Positions 35,839-44,137 are shown, counted from the stretch's first letter. The stretch: 64,000 bases of DNA from Crocinitomicaceae bacterium (GCA_024643725.1 JAHEMJ010000003.1:62001-126000), one strand, 5' to 3'. Notes: generated from the letters alone by a model not told the origin. Numbers and translations: made by a program.

Positions 35839-35852
35839 TAGAACAAGTTCTA
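35839..35852. promoter_or_regulatory. Palindrome TAGAAC-AA-GTTCTA, site b
   Basis: A perfect inverted repeat followed by a T run, between 7-TM genes 1 and 2, about 150 bases before the start of gene 2. Confidence 0.55.
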
Positions 35853-35994
35853 TTTTTTTCAATTCACACACGATTTAACTCCTCCGGACAGAATCAATCG
35901 AAAAAAAGAAAGCGTATTTTAGTTGTTCTTGCTGTGAAAGGAAATTCAGTCGTTGAAGCCCATCCTTGAAAGCAGCTTGAATTCAAGAAAGTGT

Positions 35995-36636
35995 ATGTCA
36001 GTACCGTATATTATTTTAAAATATGGCTTAATCATTTCAGGCGCTTTACCAGCCTTTGCATATCTTGGCTTCTCCCAAAAAGGGGACAGTGAAAGATCAC
36101 CTTTGCTCCTCGCTTGGTTCACTACACGTGTCCTGGCAGATACCATGAGTTTTATCCTTTGTGAAAATGACTTAAATGTTTACCCCGTATTTCATGTGTC
36201 CATTTGCATCGAATTCACTTTGATGATGCTCTATTTCGTAAAAATAAAAAAGTGGGGTCAACATCCGCTGAGATGGATTCTCGTGGGTATTCCGCTAGTC
36301 ATTTTCTTGGTGGAAATTTTGTTGGTGAATTCAATTTTTTCCGTCAATCAACTAAGTGTAGTCAGCTATTTTATGGTTGTTGCTTTGCTTTTTCTATCCT
36401 TGATTGTTCATTCATCTAAACTGGACAAAAAACAAGTGATGATTGTTTGGGGCTTTTTCCTCTACCATTCGTTTTACTTTGTCTATGCCATGTTTCAAAC
36501 AGAATTGAGAATCAACTCGAATTTAATGGCCTTCATCTATCCATTTTTTTGGACAGCCACGGTCATTTTCAATCTATTCTTTGCCTATTATTTTTGGACC
36601 TTTCGTAAATTGGAAAAAGGAAGTGTTCCGCAGTAG
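35995..36636 (+). CDS. 7-TM array protein 2
   Basis: A 213-residue protein; the ATG at 35995 (MSVPYIILKYG) is chosen over a TTG 14 codons upstream, which would add a hydrophilic tail. Seven TM helices are visible: GLIISGALPAFAYLGF, LLLAWFTTRVLADTMSF, YPVFHVSICIEFTLMMLYF, LRWILVGIPLVIFLVEILL, SYFMVVALLFLSLIV, VWGFFLYHSFYFVYAMFQ and FFWTATVIFNLFFAYYF. Conserved R-V-L-A-D, F-H-V-S and YHxFxxxxxxFQTELR define the family. It is closest to protein 3: the two genes share a long near-identical DNA stretch around the FHVS motif, so recent duplication or conversion is likely. Confidence 0.8.
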   Translation: MSVPYIILKYGLIISGALPAFAYLGFSQKGDSERSPLLLAWFTTRVLADTMSFILCENDLNVYPVFHVSICIEFTLMMLYFVKIKKWGQHPLRWILVGIPLVIFLVEILLVNSIFSVNQLSVVSYFMVVALLFLSLIVHSSKLDKKQVMIVWGFFLYHSFYFVYAMFQTELRINSNLMAFIYPFFWTATVIFNLFFAYYFWTFRKLEKGSVPQ

Positions 36637-36660
36637 AAATCCATTTAATCATTAGAGTAT

Positions 36661-37311
36661 ATGTCAACGATAAACATGTTCTATACTTACGGGTTGATTA
36701 TTTCCGGTATCTTGCCTGTGTTAGCCTATCTGGCCTTGCCTAAAAGCGGGAAAGAACAAGTGTCTACCTTGATCGTTGCCTGGTTTGCGACGCGGGTCCT
36801 GGCGGATACGGTGGCTCATGTTGTATATCAATACTTGCAACTCAATGTGTATCCCGTATTTCATGTGTCCATTTGCATTGAATTCACCCTGTTGATACTG
36901 TATTTCGTGAAGCTAAAGGGTTGGAATCGTCATCCGCTGGGATGGATACTCGCGTGCATGCCACTCAGTATTTTCTTGATGGAAATTTCCTTTGTGAACT
37001 CTATTTATAACTTAGAAGAAATCAGTATCACAGCTTATTTTTTAGTCATTGCCTTGCTTTTTCTCACCTTGATCATGCATCCTTCCCGATTGGATAAAAA
37101 ACAACTTGTCATTATTTTGATCTTTTTCCTCTACCATGCTTTTTTCGTCGTGTTTGGAGTTTTTCATACGGAATTGAGAGCGAATTTAGATTTATTCAAA
37201 CTCATTTATCCTTATTTCTGGACTGCGAATTCAGCCTTCAATGTTTTCTTTACGTATTATTTTTGGACCTTTCGGAAGTTAGAAAAAGGAAGTATTCAGA
37301 AAGCCACTTAA
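36661..37311 (+). CDS. 7-TM array protein 3
   Basis: A 216-residue paralogue of protein 2 with the same helices and signature residues (RVLADTVAH, YPVFHVSICIEF, YHAFFVVFGVFHTELR, YPYFWTANSAFN). The charged loop after the fourth helix is short and the tail is basic (FRKLEKGSIQKA). It begins 24 bases after gene 2 and the next gene follows within seven bases of its stop, so genes 2-4 are probably one transcript. Function is unknown. Confidence 0.8.
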   Translation: MSTINMFYTYGLIISGILPVLAYLALPKSGKEQVSTLIVAWFATRVLADTVAHVVYQYLQLNVYPVFHVSICIEFTLLILYFVKLKGWNRHPLGWILACMPLSIFLMEISFVNSIYNLEEISITAYFLVIALLFLTLIMHPSRLDKKQLVIILIFFLYHAFFVVFGVFHTELRANLDLFKLIYPYFWTANSAFNVFFTYYFWTFRKLEKGSIQKAT

Positions 37312-37317
37312 TTGCCA

Positions 37318-37986
37318 ATGTGTATGTTCAATGTCTTTGAAATTTATGTTTGTGGACTATTGGTTTCAGGACCTTTGCCGGTATTGGCTTACTTTCGTTT
37401 GTCCAAAAATGAGAGAGACCAAGTTTCACCACTCCTCATCGCTTGGTTTTTGCTGCGTTTTATAGCAGATGCTGTTAGTTATATTGCTCATCAAAATCAC
37501 CAAGATCTGCGGCATATTTACTACTTCGAACAAGTGACGGTTTGCATCGAATTTACCTTGATGATGCTGTATTTCGTAAAACTTAAGAACTGGAATCATC
37601 AACTGATGCGATGGATCCTCGTAATCATTCCATTGCTGATTTACCTATTTGAAATTTTCCTTGGATCTCCCGCAACGGATTTTGGTGAACTATTGTTGAC
37701 AGCCTACTTTCTAGTCATCGCCTTGCTCTTGTTGTCCTTGATGTTCCAACCTACCAAGTGGGAAAAAGGACAATTAATCATCATTTGGAGCTTTTTCGTC
37801 TACCATGCCTTTTTTGTCATATTTGGTGTCATTCAAACGGACATGCGAACGAGTTCCAATTTAATGCATTTGATCTATCCCTTTTTTTGGCTGGGGATTG
37901 TCGGGTTTAATACCTTCTTTGCGTATTTTTTATGGAACCTTAAGAGTAATGAAGTAAGGAATTTGCTAAAACACGAACAAACGTAA
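37318..37986 (+). CDS. 7-TM array protein 4
   Basis: A 222-residue paralogue (ATG at 37318 or 37324; the upstream TTG is unlikely). The signature is RFIADAVSY in helix 2. In helix 3 the usual FHVS is replaced by YYFEQVTVCIEF, so the conserved His is lost while the rest of the helix is kept. The sixth helix is YHAFFVIFGVIQTDMR and the last helix YPFFWLGIVGFNTFF. It directly follows gene 3. The missing His is the only clear divergence in this family position besides the weak member at 38828. Confidence 0.75.
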   Translation: MCMFNVFEIYVCGLLVSGPLPVLAYFRLSKNERDQVSPLLIAWFLLRFIADAVSYIAHQNHQDLRHIYYFEQVTVCIEFTLMMLYFVKLKNWNHQLMRWILVIIPLLIYLFEIFLGSPATDFGELLLTAYFLVIALLLLSLMFQPTKWEKGQLIIIWSFFVYHAFFVIFGVIQTDMRTSSNLMHLIYPFFWLGIVGFNTFFAYFLWNLKSNEVRNLLKHEQT

Positions 37987-38038
37987 TCAACTACAGAACT
38001 GTCGTAACCGCAACGCTTGAATTAATACGAATTAACCA

Positions 38039-38689
38039 ATGATGAACCAGCTATTTGATTATTACATGGTGGCACTTTTTCTGACGGATGCATTGCCTCT
38101 GATCGTCTTTATATGCTTGTCTAAATCGAGAAAAGAACAGGTTCCAAAGCTATTGTTAAGCTGGCTTCTCATTCGATTGATGGCAGATTATTTGTGTGGA
38201 ATCGCTGATTATTTTCAGTTGCCGACGTATCCTGTTTTTCACTTTTCTATTTTCATGGAATTCACCTTGCTCACCTTGTATTTTATACAGTTAAAGCAAT
38301 TAAAATCAATCTGGAGAATGGTACTTTTGTCCATACCCTTAGTGGTTTTCTTAACAGAACTTAGTTTTATAAATTCCCTTTTCGAACTAAATGAATTCAG
38401 CATTCTCGTGAGTAGCTTCCTGACGACGCTGCTCTTTCTTTCCCTTCTCTTTGATCAAAAAATACTGAACGAGAATCAGGTGAAAACGGTAACAGCACTT
38501 TTCCTTTATCACGCTGTCACCATGATTTTTGGTGTGTTTCAGCGAGAAATGCGCACAAACACGGAAACCATGCAATTGATTTACCCTTTTTTCTTACTAT
38601 CCTATGTATCCATAAGCGTTTACTTTACCTATCTATTTTGGATCCTGCGAAAAAAAGGGGAAGGAAAGATGGCCATAAAGGGAAATTAG
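38039..38689 (+). CDS. 7-TM array protein 5
   Basis: A 216-residue paralogue with RLMADYLCG in helix 2, YPVFHFSIFMEFTLLTLYF in helix 3, and LYHAVTMIFGVFQREMR in helix 6, then YPFFLLSYVSISVYF. It starts with ATG at 38039 (a second ATG follows directly). The stop codon is the first three bases of palindrome site c. Function is unknown. Confidence 0.75.
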   Translation: MMNQLFDYYMVALFLTDALPLIVFICLSKSRKEQVPKLLLSWLLIRLMADYLCGIADYFQLPTYPVFHFSIFMEFTLLTLYFIQLKQLKSIWRMVLLSIPLVVFLTELSFINSLFELNEFSILVSSFLTTLLFLSLLFDQKILNENQVKTVTALFLYHAVTMIFGVFQREMRTNTETMQLIYPFFLLSYVSISVYFTYLFWILRKKGEGKMAIKGN

Positions 38690-38700
38690 AATTCATTCTA
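38687..38700. promoter_or_regulatory. Palindrome TAGAAT-TC-ATTCTA, site c
   Basis: A perfect inverted repeat whose left TAG is the stop codon of 7-TM gene 5. It lies about 130 bases before gene 6. The halves are TAGAAT/ATTCTA, one base per half from the consensus. Confidence 0.45.
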
Positions 38701-38827
38701 TTTGTAAAGGAATATGCAGCTGAATCCATGCATTTGAACAAAGCCTCAACTTAAAATTTAAATACATTCGCTCCATGAACGAAATGAACAGAATACCGCT
38801 TTTTCGAACCTTAACAAGCTCCATGCG

Positions 38828-39520
38828 ATGATGGCCATCTATTACTTTGCTGTTTTATTCGTTTTTGATGCGCTTGTCTTTGCTGGTGGACTACGATTTC
38901 TTTGGAAAAGCAAAGATTTCCGTTTCCTTCCTTTGCTCCTCTGGATTTGTGTTCGAAGTATATCGGAATTCATCACGTACGTATACAGAACAGAAGCTGA
39001 TTTTTCTTACTCTACCATATCCCATGTTTCTGTTTTCATCGAAGCACTACTCATCATCCATTTCTATCGAAAATTTAAGACAAAAAAACAGAAAAGCTAT
39101 TTCCTTTACTTTGTCCCATTGCTACTTTTTGTGCTAGAAACTCAGTTCCTTAGTTCCATCGAAAAACCGAATCAACTGGGCAATTTAGGTTATACCGTAA
39201 TATCCATTCTCCTTTTCCTTGACTTGATTTTAATGAAGGACAAATCCACGCCGCTCCTTTCGAAGTTGAGCAATGTGCTATTCTCTTATCATTGCATCAC
39301 TTTTCCCTACTTGATTTTTATTGGATACATCCGAACGAACACCGACTTGATGGAAACGGTATATCCGGCATTTTTTGCGCTCATTGTTTTACTGAATTCC
39401 ATCTTGTTTTATTTGTTTTGGACAAGTGCCGCAGGATTCACGATTCAACCGTTTTCTCGTTTATGGAAAAATGAACAGATGGGAAAAAGAACAATAACGA
39501 AACACGAACAAACAACTTAA
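38828..39520 (+). CDS. 7-TM array protein 6
   Basis: A 230-residue paralogue, more diverged: RSISEFITY in helix 2 keeps R-x3-E, helix 3 has TISHVSVFIEALLIIHFY (His kept, YPVF lost), and the later helices are FVPLLLFVLETQF, VISILLFLDLILM and HCITFPYLIFIGYIRTN. The C-terminal tail is longer and basic. It starts at ATG 38828 or 38831. The start codon follows 138 bases after gene 5, a gap holding palindrome site c. Seven bases separate its stop from gene 7. Confidence 0.75.
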   Translation: MMAIYYFAVLFVFDALVFAGGLRFLWKSKDFRFLPLLLWICVRSISEFITYVYRTEADFSYSTISHVSVFIEALLIIHFYRKFKTKKQKSYFLYFVPLLLFVLETQFLSSIEKPNQLGNLGYTVISILLFLDLILMKDKSTPLLSKLSNVLFSYHCITFPYLIFIGYIRTNTDLMETVYPAFFALIVLLNSILFYLFWTSAAGFTIQPFSRLWKNEQMGKRTITKHEQTT

Positions 39521-39527
39521 ACAGAAA

Positions 39528-40124
39528 ATGGCATACCAAACTTACCTGTTTTATTTCGTTCTATTTACCAGTATCTTTCCGTTACTGGCGCTGTGGGTGA
39601 AGGGACATCAATCGATCCCATTGGCAGTGAAGCTAGTGCTGTATTTTCGTTTCTTTACGGATGTCCTTTGTTTTGTCTTTACCATTTATGAGGGGAACAG
39701 CAATCCAGTTTTTCATTTTACGCTCTTGATTAATTTCTACCTGATTTTCAACGTTATGCGACAGTCCTATTCCTTTCAAAAGTGGAACATCCCGATTCTC
39801 TTGCTTTCTTTTGCCATTTTTATTTGGGAAATGGGGAATAACTCCCTGTTTGATTCCATTATCCTCTTGAATACCTTGACGTATTTATTGATTGCCATCC
39901 TTGGGTGTTTCGTCATCTACCGCATTCACTTGAATCCTTATGTGAACTACGTTATTTTCCCCTTGACGGCCTATTACGCTTGCTTGGTTTTTTATGCGCT
40001 GTTTCAACAGGAAATCGATCACTCTGTGCGGATATACGACAAGCTTTTTTATGTTTTTGCGGCATTGACATTTTTATTAAATTTCACGTTTACACGAACA
40101 ATATGGTTGAAGAAACTAGGTTAG
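39528..40124 (+). CDS. 7-TM array protein 7
   Basis: A 198-residue paralogue with RFFTDVLCF in helix 2 and NPVFHFTLLINF in helix 3, followed by LLSFAIFIWEMG, LTYLLIAILGCFVIY, YYACLVFYALFQQEID and FAALTFLLNFTFTRTI. Its last 22 bases overlap the start of the histidine kinase gene, which points to translational coupling. This is the strongest link in the cluster between the 7-TM proteins and the two-component pair. Confidence 0.8.
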   Translation: MAYQTYLFYFVLFTSIFPLLALWVKGHQSIPLAVKLVLYFRFFTDVLCFVFTIYEGNSNPVFHFTLLINFYLIFNVMRQSYSFQKWNIPILLLSFAIFIWEMGNNSLFDSIILLNTLTYLLIAILGCFVIYRIHLNPYVNYVIFPLTAYYACLVFYALFQQEIDHSVRIYDKLFYVFAALTFLLNFTFTRTIWLKKLG

Positions 40125-40906
40125 CCTTCATTATTCTCGTCGGTATGCTTTTTTCCCTTTCATTGAGTATTGGGATGGTGCTTCTCGCACGGAAAAACCG
40201 AAAAATTCAAGAACTCAGCGAGCACCTCTTAAAGGAAGAACAAGCGAACAAGGAGATGGAAAAGCTGGAGGTCGCGATTTCCACACAGGAAAACGAACGG
40301 ACGGAAATTGCCCGTCAATTGCACGACGATGTCGGCGCACTACTTTCCATCGCCCAGAAAAGTATTTTGGATGTCCAAACGAAAGCCAGAGAGGGAAAAA
40401 TCGATGAGGCGTCCATTGAATTTACGAAGGAATACATCCAAGACAGCATCGATAAGCTGCGGGCAATCAACAAGGGACTGATTCCACATTATTTGCTGAA
40501 ATTTGGGCTCCCAAAGGCACTTGAACGCATGGGGAAACAAAAGGCAGAAAACTTGACGGACTCCATTCGCTTTCACAACATGTTCCCAGAAGATGTCACC
40601 ATCTCCGATGGACTTATGACGCATTACTTCTATATAGCAAGCGAATTGATTACCAACTTATTGAAGCACAGTTATCCCAAGAACATTGAGATGTCCTTGT
40701 CCCTTCAAGATTCCATCATGCAATTGAAAATCAAACACGATGGCATTGCCCTGTCGCAACGTGATTACGAAATCCTATCGGACGATTCCGATAGTTTAGG
40801 ACTCGGAAACATTCGCTACCGTTTACATACCATCCAAGGAAGCATTTGTTTCAAAAAGTTAAAAACATACGGAACGATTCAATTAGATACCAAACTGTCA
40901 AATTAA
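40103..40906 (+). CDS. Histidine kinase with a single TM helix and no sensor domain
   Basis: A 267-residue kinase. The ATG at 40103 is chosen because the upstream frame lies inside protein 7 and looks like a shadow. It has one TM helix (residues 7-28), a coiled coil (31-65) and a HisKA_3-type H box, ERTEIARQLHDDVGALLS, with His74. The HATPase domain follows, with N box ELITNLLKHS (Asn185) and G2 box SLGLGNIRYRL (230-240). The G1 motif reads HDGIA (212-216) where D-N-G-x-G is usual, so it is degenerate, with two of the four key residues changed; kinase activity may be reduced. With no extracellular domain, input probably comes through membrane partners. Confidence 0.85.
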   Translation: MVEETRLAFIILVGMLFSLSLSIGMVLLARKNRKIQELSEHLLKEEQANKEMEKLEVAISTQENERTEIARQLHDDVGALLSIAQKSILDVQTKAREGKIDEASIEFTKEYIQDSIDKLRAINKGLIPHYLLKFGLPKALERMGKQKAENLTDSIRFHNMFPEDVTISDGLMTHYFYIASELITNLLKHSYPKNIEMSLSLQDSIMQLKIKHDGIALSQRDYEILSDDSDSLGLGNIRYRLHTIQGSICFKKLKTYGTIQLDTKLSN

Positions 40907-40912
40907 AAGAAC

Positions 40913-41683
40913 ATGAGCACAAACAATCAAAAAATCAGGGTGGCACTTGTTGAGGACCATCAAGTGGTTCGAAAGGCGATTTGCCGCATGTTGAGCGACT
41001 TACCAAATTTAGAAATTGTCTTTGATGTCGCAAATGGTCAAGCCTTTCTCGATCGTCTAAAAGACCAGGAAGTGGATGTGGTGCTGTTAGACATCGAAAT
41101 GCCCATCATGAATGGCTACAAAACTTTACTTGAATTGAAAAAACAACAATCTCCAATCAAGGTGGTGATGTTATCCATGCACGACGACTACGACATTGCC
41201 TACGAACTTTTGAAAGAAGGCGTTCATGCATACTTGCTCAAGGAATGCTCGCTCGAAGAAATGGTCGAAGCGATTGTGCATGTCCATGAGGAAAAGACCT
41301 ACTCCAATGCTTTTATGAATGCGGCCATCAATCACTACAATGCGGAAAATCAAAAACGTAAGTCGCGTGCGGAGCATTTTCAATTGGATGAACGCGATTT
41401 AATGATCTTAAAAATGATTTGCGACGGTCGCACCAGTCAGTACATCAGCGACAATGTCCCGACCTCGAAGAAAAATGTCGACCTCATTCGCACCAAACTC
41501 ATGAAGAAATTGATGGTTCAGTCTGCCAATGAACTCATTCGCGTGGCGATCCTCAATGGTTTTTATGTGCCGCGCACGAATGCCGAAATTGAACAAGAAA
41601 ACATCGATGCGCAGCATGCAGCGTTGGAACGTCGTTTGTCTAAACTCAAGCAAAATGCATTGCGAAATGAAGACGATGAGTAG
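40913..41683 (+). CDS. NarL/FixJ-type response regulator
   Basis: A 256-residue regulator. The receiver domain (1-125) has acidic ED (14-15), the phospho-acceptor Asp60 in VVLLDIEMP, the conserved S/T in VVMLSMHDD and Lys in LLKE. A LuxR-type helix-turn-helix occupies about 150-212 (LDERDLMILKMICDGRTSQYI, then KKNVDLIRTKLMKKL). A C-terminal charged coil (about 220-256) is added, which is longer than usual. It starts six bases after the kinase stop. It would bind DNA when phosphorylated. Palindromic TAGAAC sites flank and interrupt the same gene cluster, so it is a candidate for their regulator. Confidence 0.9.
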   Translation: MSTNNQKIRVALVEDHQVVRKAICRMLSDLPNLEIVFDVANGQAFLDRLKDQEVDVVLLDIEMPIMNGYKTLLELKKQQSPIKVVMLSMHDDYDIAYELLKEGVHAYLLKECSLEEMVEAIVHVHEEKTYSNAFMNAAINHYNAENQKRKSRAEHFQLDERDLMILKMICDGRTSQYISDNVPTSKKNVDLIRTKLMKKLMVQSANELIRVAILNGFYVPRTNAEIEQENIDAQHAALERRLSKLKQNALRNEDDE

Positions 41684-41731
41684 GTGTGGGGCTTTAGATC
41701 TTGCGCAACAAAGTAAAACGAGGAGAAACGT

Positions 41732-42370
41732 ATGAATGTAGGAAACATTTATTTTTACTTTGGATTAGGAACGATTGTATTTCCTTTTCTAATCAGTATA
41801 TACATCGGAAAGAAAAGTCATTCAAGTGACCGCTTTCAGTGTTTATTCACCTGGCTGTTAAGCACCTTGTTCGTGACGAACACCCTTTATCTTGTGCTCG
41901 AACAGACGATTCAAAACACCTATCCAGTTTTTCACTTTTCCATTCCCATTCAGTTTTTATTGATATTGGAAATGTTCTATCTGACTGGTGTTTTTCGTCG
42001 GTTCAAAGTACTGTTACAATGTTCGACACTTTTGTTTTTTATCGTGGACTTTTGTCAAACTGAGCACCTATTTGCAAACAATCATTTCACCACGGTTTAC
42101 ACCTTTGCTATGATAGTCCTTTTAGGTGGTGTTTATGTATACAAATCACCCCGTTCATCTTTTCAGTCGAGTGTGTTGATTCCGATCATGCTCTGTTATA
42201 CTCCGATGTTTATCTTTGCCTTGTTCGAGTCGAGCATCCAAGACTCAACTTCCTTAACGGAAATTATCCTTCCGCTACATATCACAATGAACCTTTTACT
42301 CTACGGATCTTTCGTTCGGGCCTTGTATGTCTGGAGATTGCGGGGGAATCATGCATCCTTGGAATTGTAA
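41732..42370 (+). CDS. 7-TM array protein 8
   Basis: A 212-residue paralogue downstream of the response regulator. Helix 3 keeps YPVFHFSIPIQFLLILEMF, and helices 6-7 keep MLCYTPMFIFALFESSI and LHITMNLLLYGSFV. The helix 2 R-x3-D motif is absent (LLSTLFVTNTLY). It starts 48 bases after the regulator stop. Its position shows the array surrounds the two-component genes rather than simply preceding them. Confidence 0.75.
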   Translation: MNVGNIYFYFGLGTIVFPFLISIYIGKKSHSSDRFQCLFTWLLSTLFVTNTLYLVLEQTIQNTYPVFHFSIPIQFLLILEMFYLTGVFRRFKVLLQCSTLLFFIVDFCQTEHLFANNHFTTVYTFAMIVLLGGVYVYKSPRSSFQSSVLIPIMLCYTPMFIFALFESSIQDSTSLTEIILPLHITMNLLLYGSFVRALYVWRLRGNHASLEL

Positions 42371-42399
42371 ATCTGCGGTGACTAAGCAGCACCAACACC

Positions 42400-43467
42400 T
42401 TATCTTTCCAAGAAATAAAAGAAAAATTTAATACCTAGATTCTTTTGATCAAGTCGTTTTAATTGATCGATGCTGTATTTCTGCATCCCAATGCTTGCTC
42501 GATTTTTTTCAACGCGTTTTATTCCCGCTGTATCTGAATCATCTATTCTCGTTTGAATGGTTTTACGCGGGTCGAATCCCAAAATATTGTAATAGGCGTC
42601 GCTCACTAAGCGCGTACATTGTTCGTTTGGATTCGACACCTGTTGATTCCAAGCAATACTTGTTTCGTGTAAGAGTCCATATTCAATCGGTTGCATGTAA
42701 CCATTTGAGACCGCTTCGAATAGCAACTTCTGGTAATTTGGAAAGGAACAGGAAGAATGGAGCAGTACAGAAAGTGAGTATTTGGACACGAGTCCGTATT
42801 CTATGGGAGTGGAATTCGTTGAACCAAAAAGCTGTTTTTCCTCCGCAGCATATGGATCAACATGGCCAAAACGACGCATGAAATCTTCATAAACAGAGTC
42901 CGTTGCGATTCCAATCAGGTTTTCATTCGGAAAGATTCCTTTGGATAAATATTCCTGCTTTAAATAGTCTCTAAACGAATCTTCAAATTGATTGAATTGC
43001 GCAATTTTTTTGGAGTCTTTTCCCATGTAAAATTTCAAGCTGTCGCTGATAAAACACTTTTGATAGATCGAATCGCGTGCCACTACATCAACGATTGGTT
43101 TCTGACATTGTTTGAATACCTTGACAATTTCCGGGTAAATAGAAGTGGATTCGATCTGCTGAAAGATCGGTGCTGACTTTAACGCAGTAAAGGGTAGTCC
43201 TAATTCAAAAGCACGTTTTAAATACAGCACTACTTTTTTCTCGTCTTTGAGATAATAGGCTATTTGCGCAGCGATGTATGCGTCCTTGGCAAAATAATGT
43301 GCTTTTGTTCGAAACGCTTTTTGGTATTCTTTAAAACACTGCGCATCGTGATTTAGCACAAACAATTCTTCCGCTTGATTCACATGTCGGTAGTAATCCA
43401 TTTGTTGCGCAAAGAAAGAATGAAATTGAAACAGTGTGAGTAAAATGAGCATGAACTTTCTGGTCAT
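42400..43467 (-). CDS. Secreted protein, distant paralogue of the gene at 10143
   Basis: A 355-residue exported protein (signal peptide to about residue 20, ending SFFAQ). A TPR-like part (about 22-105: AEELFVLNHDAQCFKEYQKAF, AAQIAYYLKDEKKVVLYLKRAF) precedes a mixed domain with the shared NENLIGIATDS, SVSNGYMQPIEYG-type and IGMQKYSIDQLKRLDQ motifs found at 10143. No enzyme motif is seen. It lies on the minus strand after the array; the convergent position suggests a separate transcript. Confidence 0.6.
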   Translation of the reverse strand: MTRKFMLILLTLFQFHSFFAQQMDYYRHVNQAEELFVLNHDAQCFKEYQKAFRTKAHYFAKDAYIAAQIAYYLKDEKKVVLYLKRAFELGLPFTALKSAPIFQQIESTSIYPEIVKVFKQCQKPIVDVVARDSIYQKCFISDSLKFYMGKDSKKIAQFNQFEDSFRDYLKQEYLSKGIFPNENLIGIATDSVYEDFMRRFGHVDPYAAEEKQLFGSTNSTPIEYGLVSKYSLSVLLHSSCSFPNYQKLLFEAVSNGYMQPIEYGLLHETSIAWNQQVSNPNEQCTRLVSDAYYNILGFDPRKTIQTRIDDSDTAGIKRVEKNRASIGMQKYSIDQLKRLDQKNLGIKFFFYFLER

Positions 43468-43490
43468 GGAATGTTGTGTGATAAATTAGA

Positions 43491-44039
43491 CTACAATTTA
43501 ACGAATTTCTTAAATTCTTTTCGATGAAAACGAGAAGCATAATAAAAGGTAATCAGCACCAAGACCACATAGAGTAGTGGTGGACCAGCAAGCTTGTAAA
43601 AGGACTCATATTTTTCAGAAAGCATGCACATGGTGGTGGAAGTTCCAACGATGAATCCAATCCAAATTAATGAGTAGGTGACCACATATCCAACAGAATA
43701 GAAACTATTTCTGTAAAGCGGTTTTTTAAAGAGAAACGCTGTGTAGGATTCTTTTCGTCCAAAGTAGAAGTAGGGGATAAAGGTCCGTAATTGATTAATA
43801 GAACGATCCTTTTTTAATTCAATTTCCAGGAAATTATACACGTAAAAACAATAGACAACGAAAGCGATGAGGAGGACTTGAATCACACCAAGAAGTTGGT
43901 AATTGAGCGGAAAGATTTTCGTCAACACATTGCTTTCATGTTGAATGTTTGGAATGTAGCACATGGTGGCAGTAAAATCAACCAATCGACTGACGATCAG
44001 TAAGATGGCTTCGGTCCAAAATGTCTTTTTATGGTTCAT
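43491..44039 (-). CDS. Membrane protein with four TM helices
   Basis: A protein of 182 residues when started at 44039 (MNHKKTFW); an in-frame start 17 codons earlier is possible. Four helices are seen (about 8-30, 50-72, 118-141, 153-169). It lacks the R-x3-D and FHxS signature of the 7-TM array, so it is not counted as a member. A pair of TAGAAC-type palindromes lies 75-110 bases before its start, shared with the divergent T9SS gene. It is adjacent to the secreted protein at 42400 (23 bases). Confidence 0.6.
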   Translation of the reverse strand: MNHKKTFWTEAILLIVSRLVDFTATMCYIPNIQHESNVLTKIFPLNYQLLGVIQVLLIAFVVYCFYVYNFLEIELKKDRSINQLRTFIPYFYFGRKESYTAFLFKKPLYRNSFYSVGYVVTYSLIWIGFIVGTSTTMCMLSEKYESFYKLAGPPLLYVVLVLITFYYASRFHRKEFKKFVKL

Positions 44040-44114
44040 CGTTCTATGAATAATTTCAAAAATAAGGAATAAGACACGCAAATTAATCACTTGTTCTAAG
44101 CCCCACTTAAAATC

Positions 44115-44128
44115 TAGAATAAGTTCTA
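44115..44128. promoter_or_regulatory. Palindrome TAGAAT-AA-GTTCTA, site d
   Basis: One of two tandem palindromes (with 44138-44151) spaced 23 bases centre to centre, about two helix turns, in the divergent gap between genes at 44039 and 44210. Five of six arm pairs are symmetric. Confidence 0.55.
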
Positions 44129-44137
44129 TTAAAAATC

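Noticed and set aside
39905-40102. A longer kinase with an N-terminal extension starting at 39905
   Set aside because: That part runs out of frame inside array protein 7, begins without a good start, and its composition is not protein-like; the ATG at 40103 leads directly into the TM helix.
43491-44039. The membrane protein at 43491 as a ninth member of the 7-TM array
   Set aside because: It has only four helices, lacks the R-x3-D and FHxS motifs, and is on the other strand.
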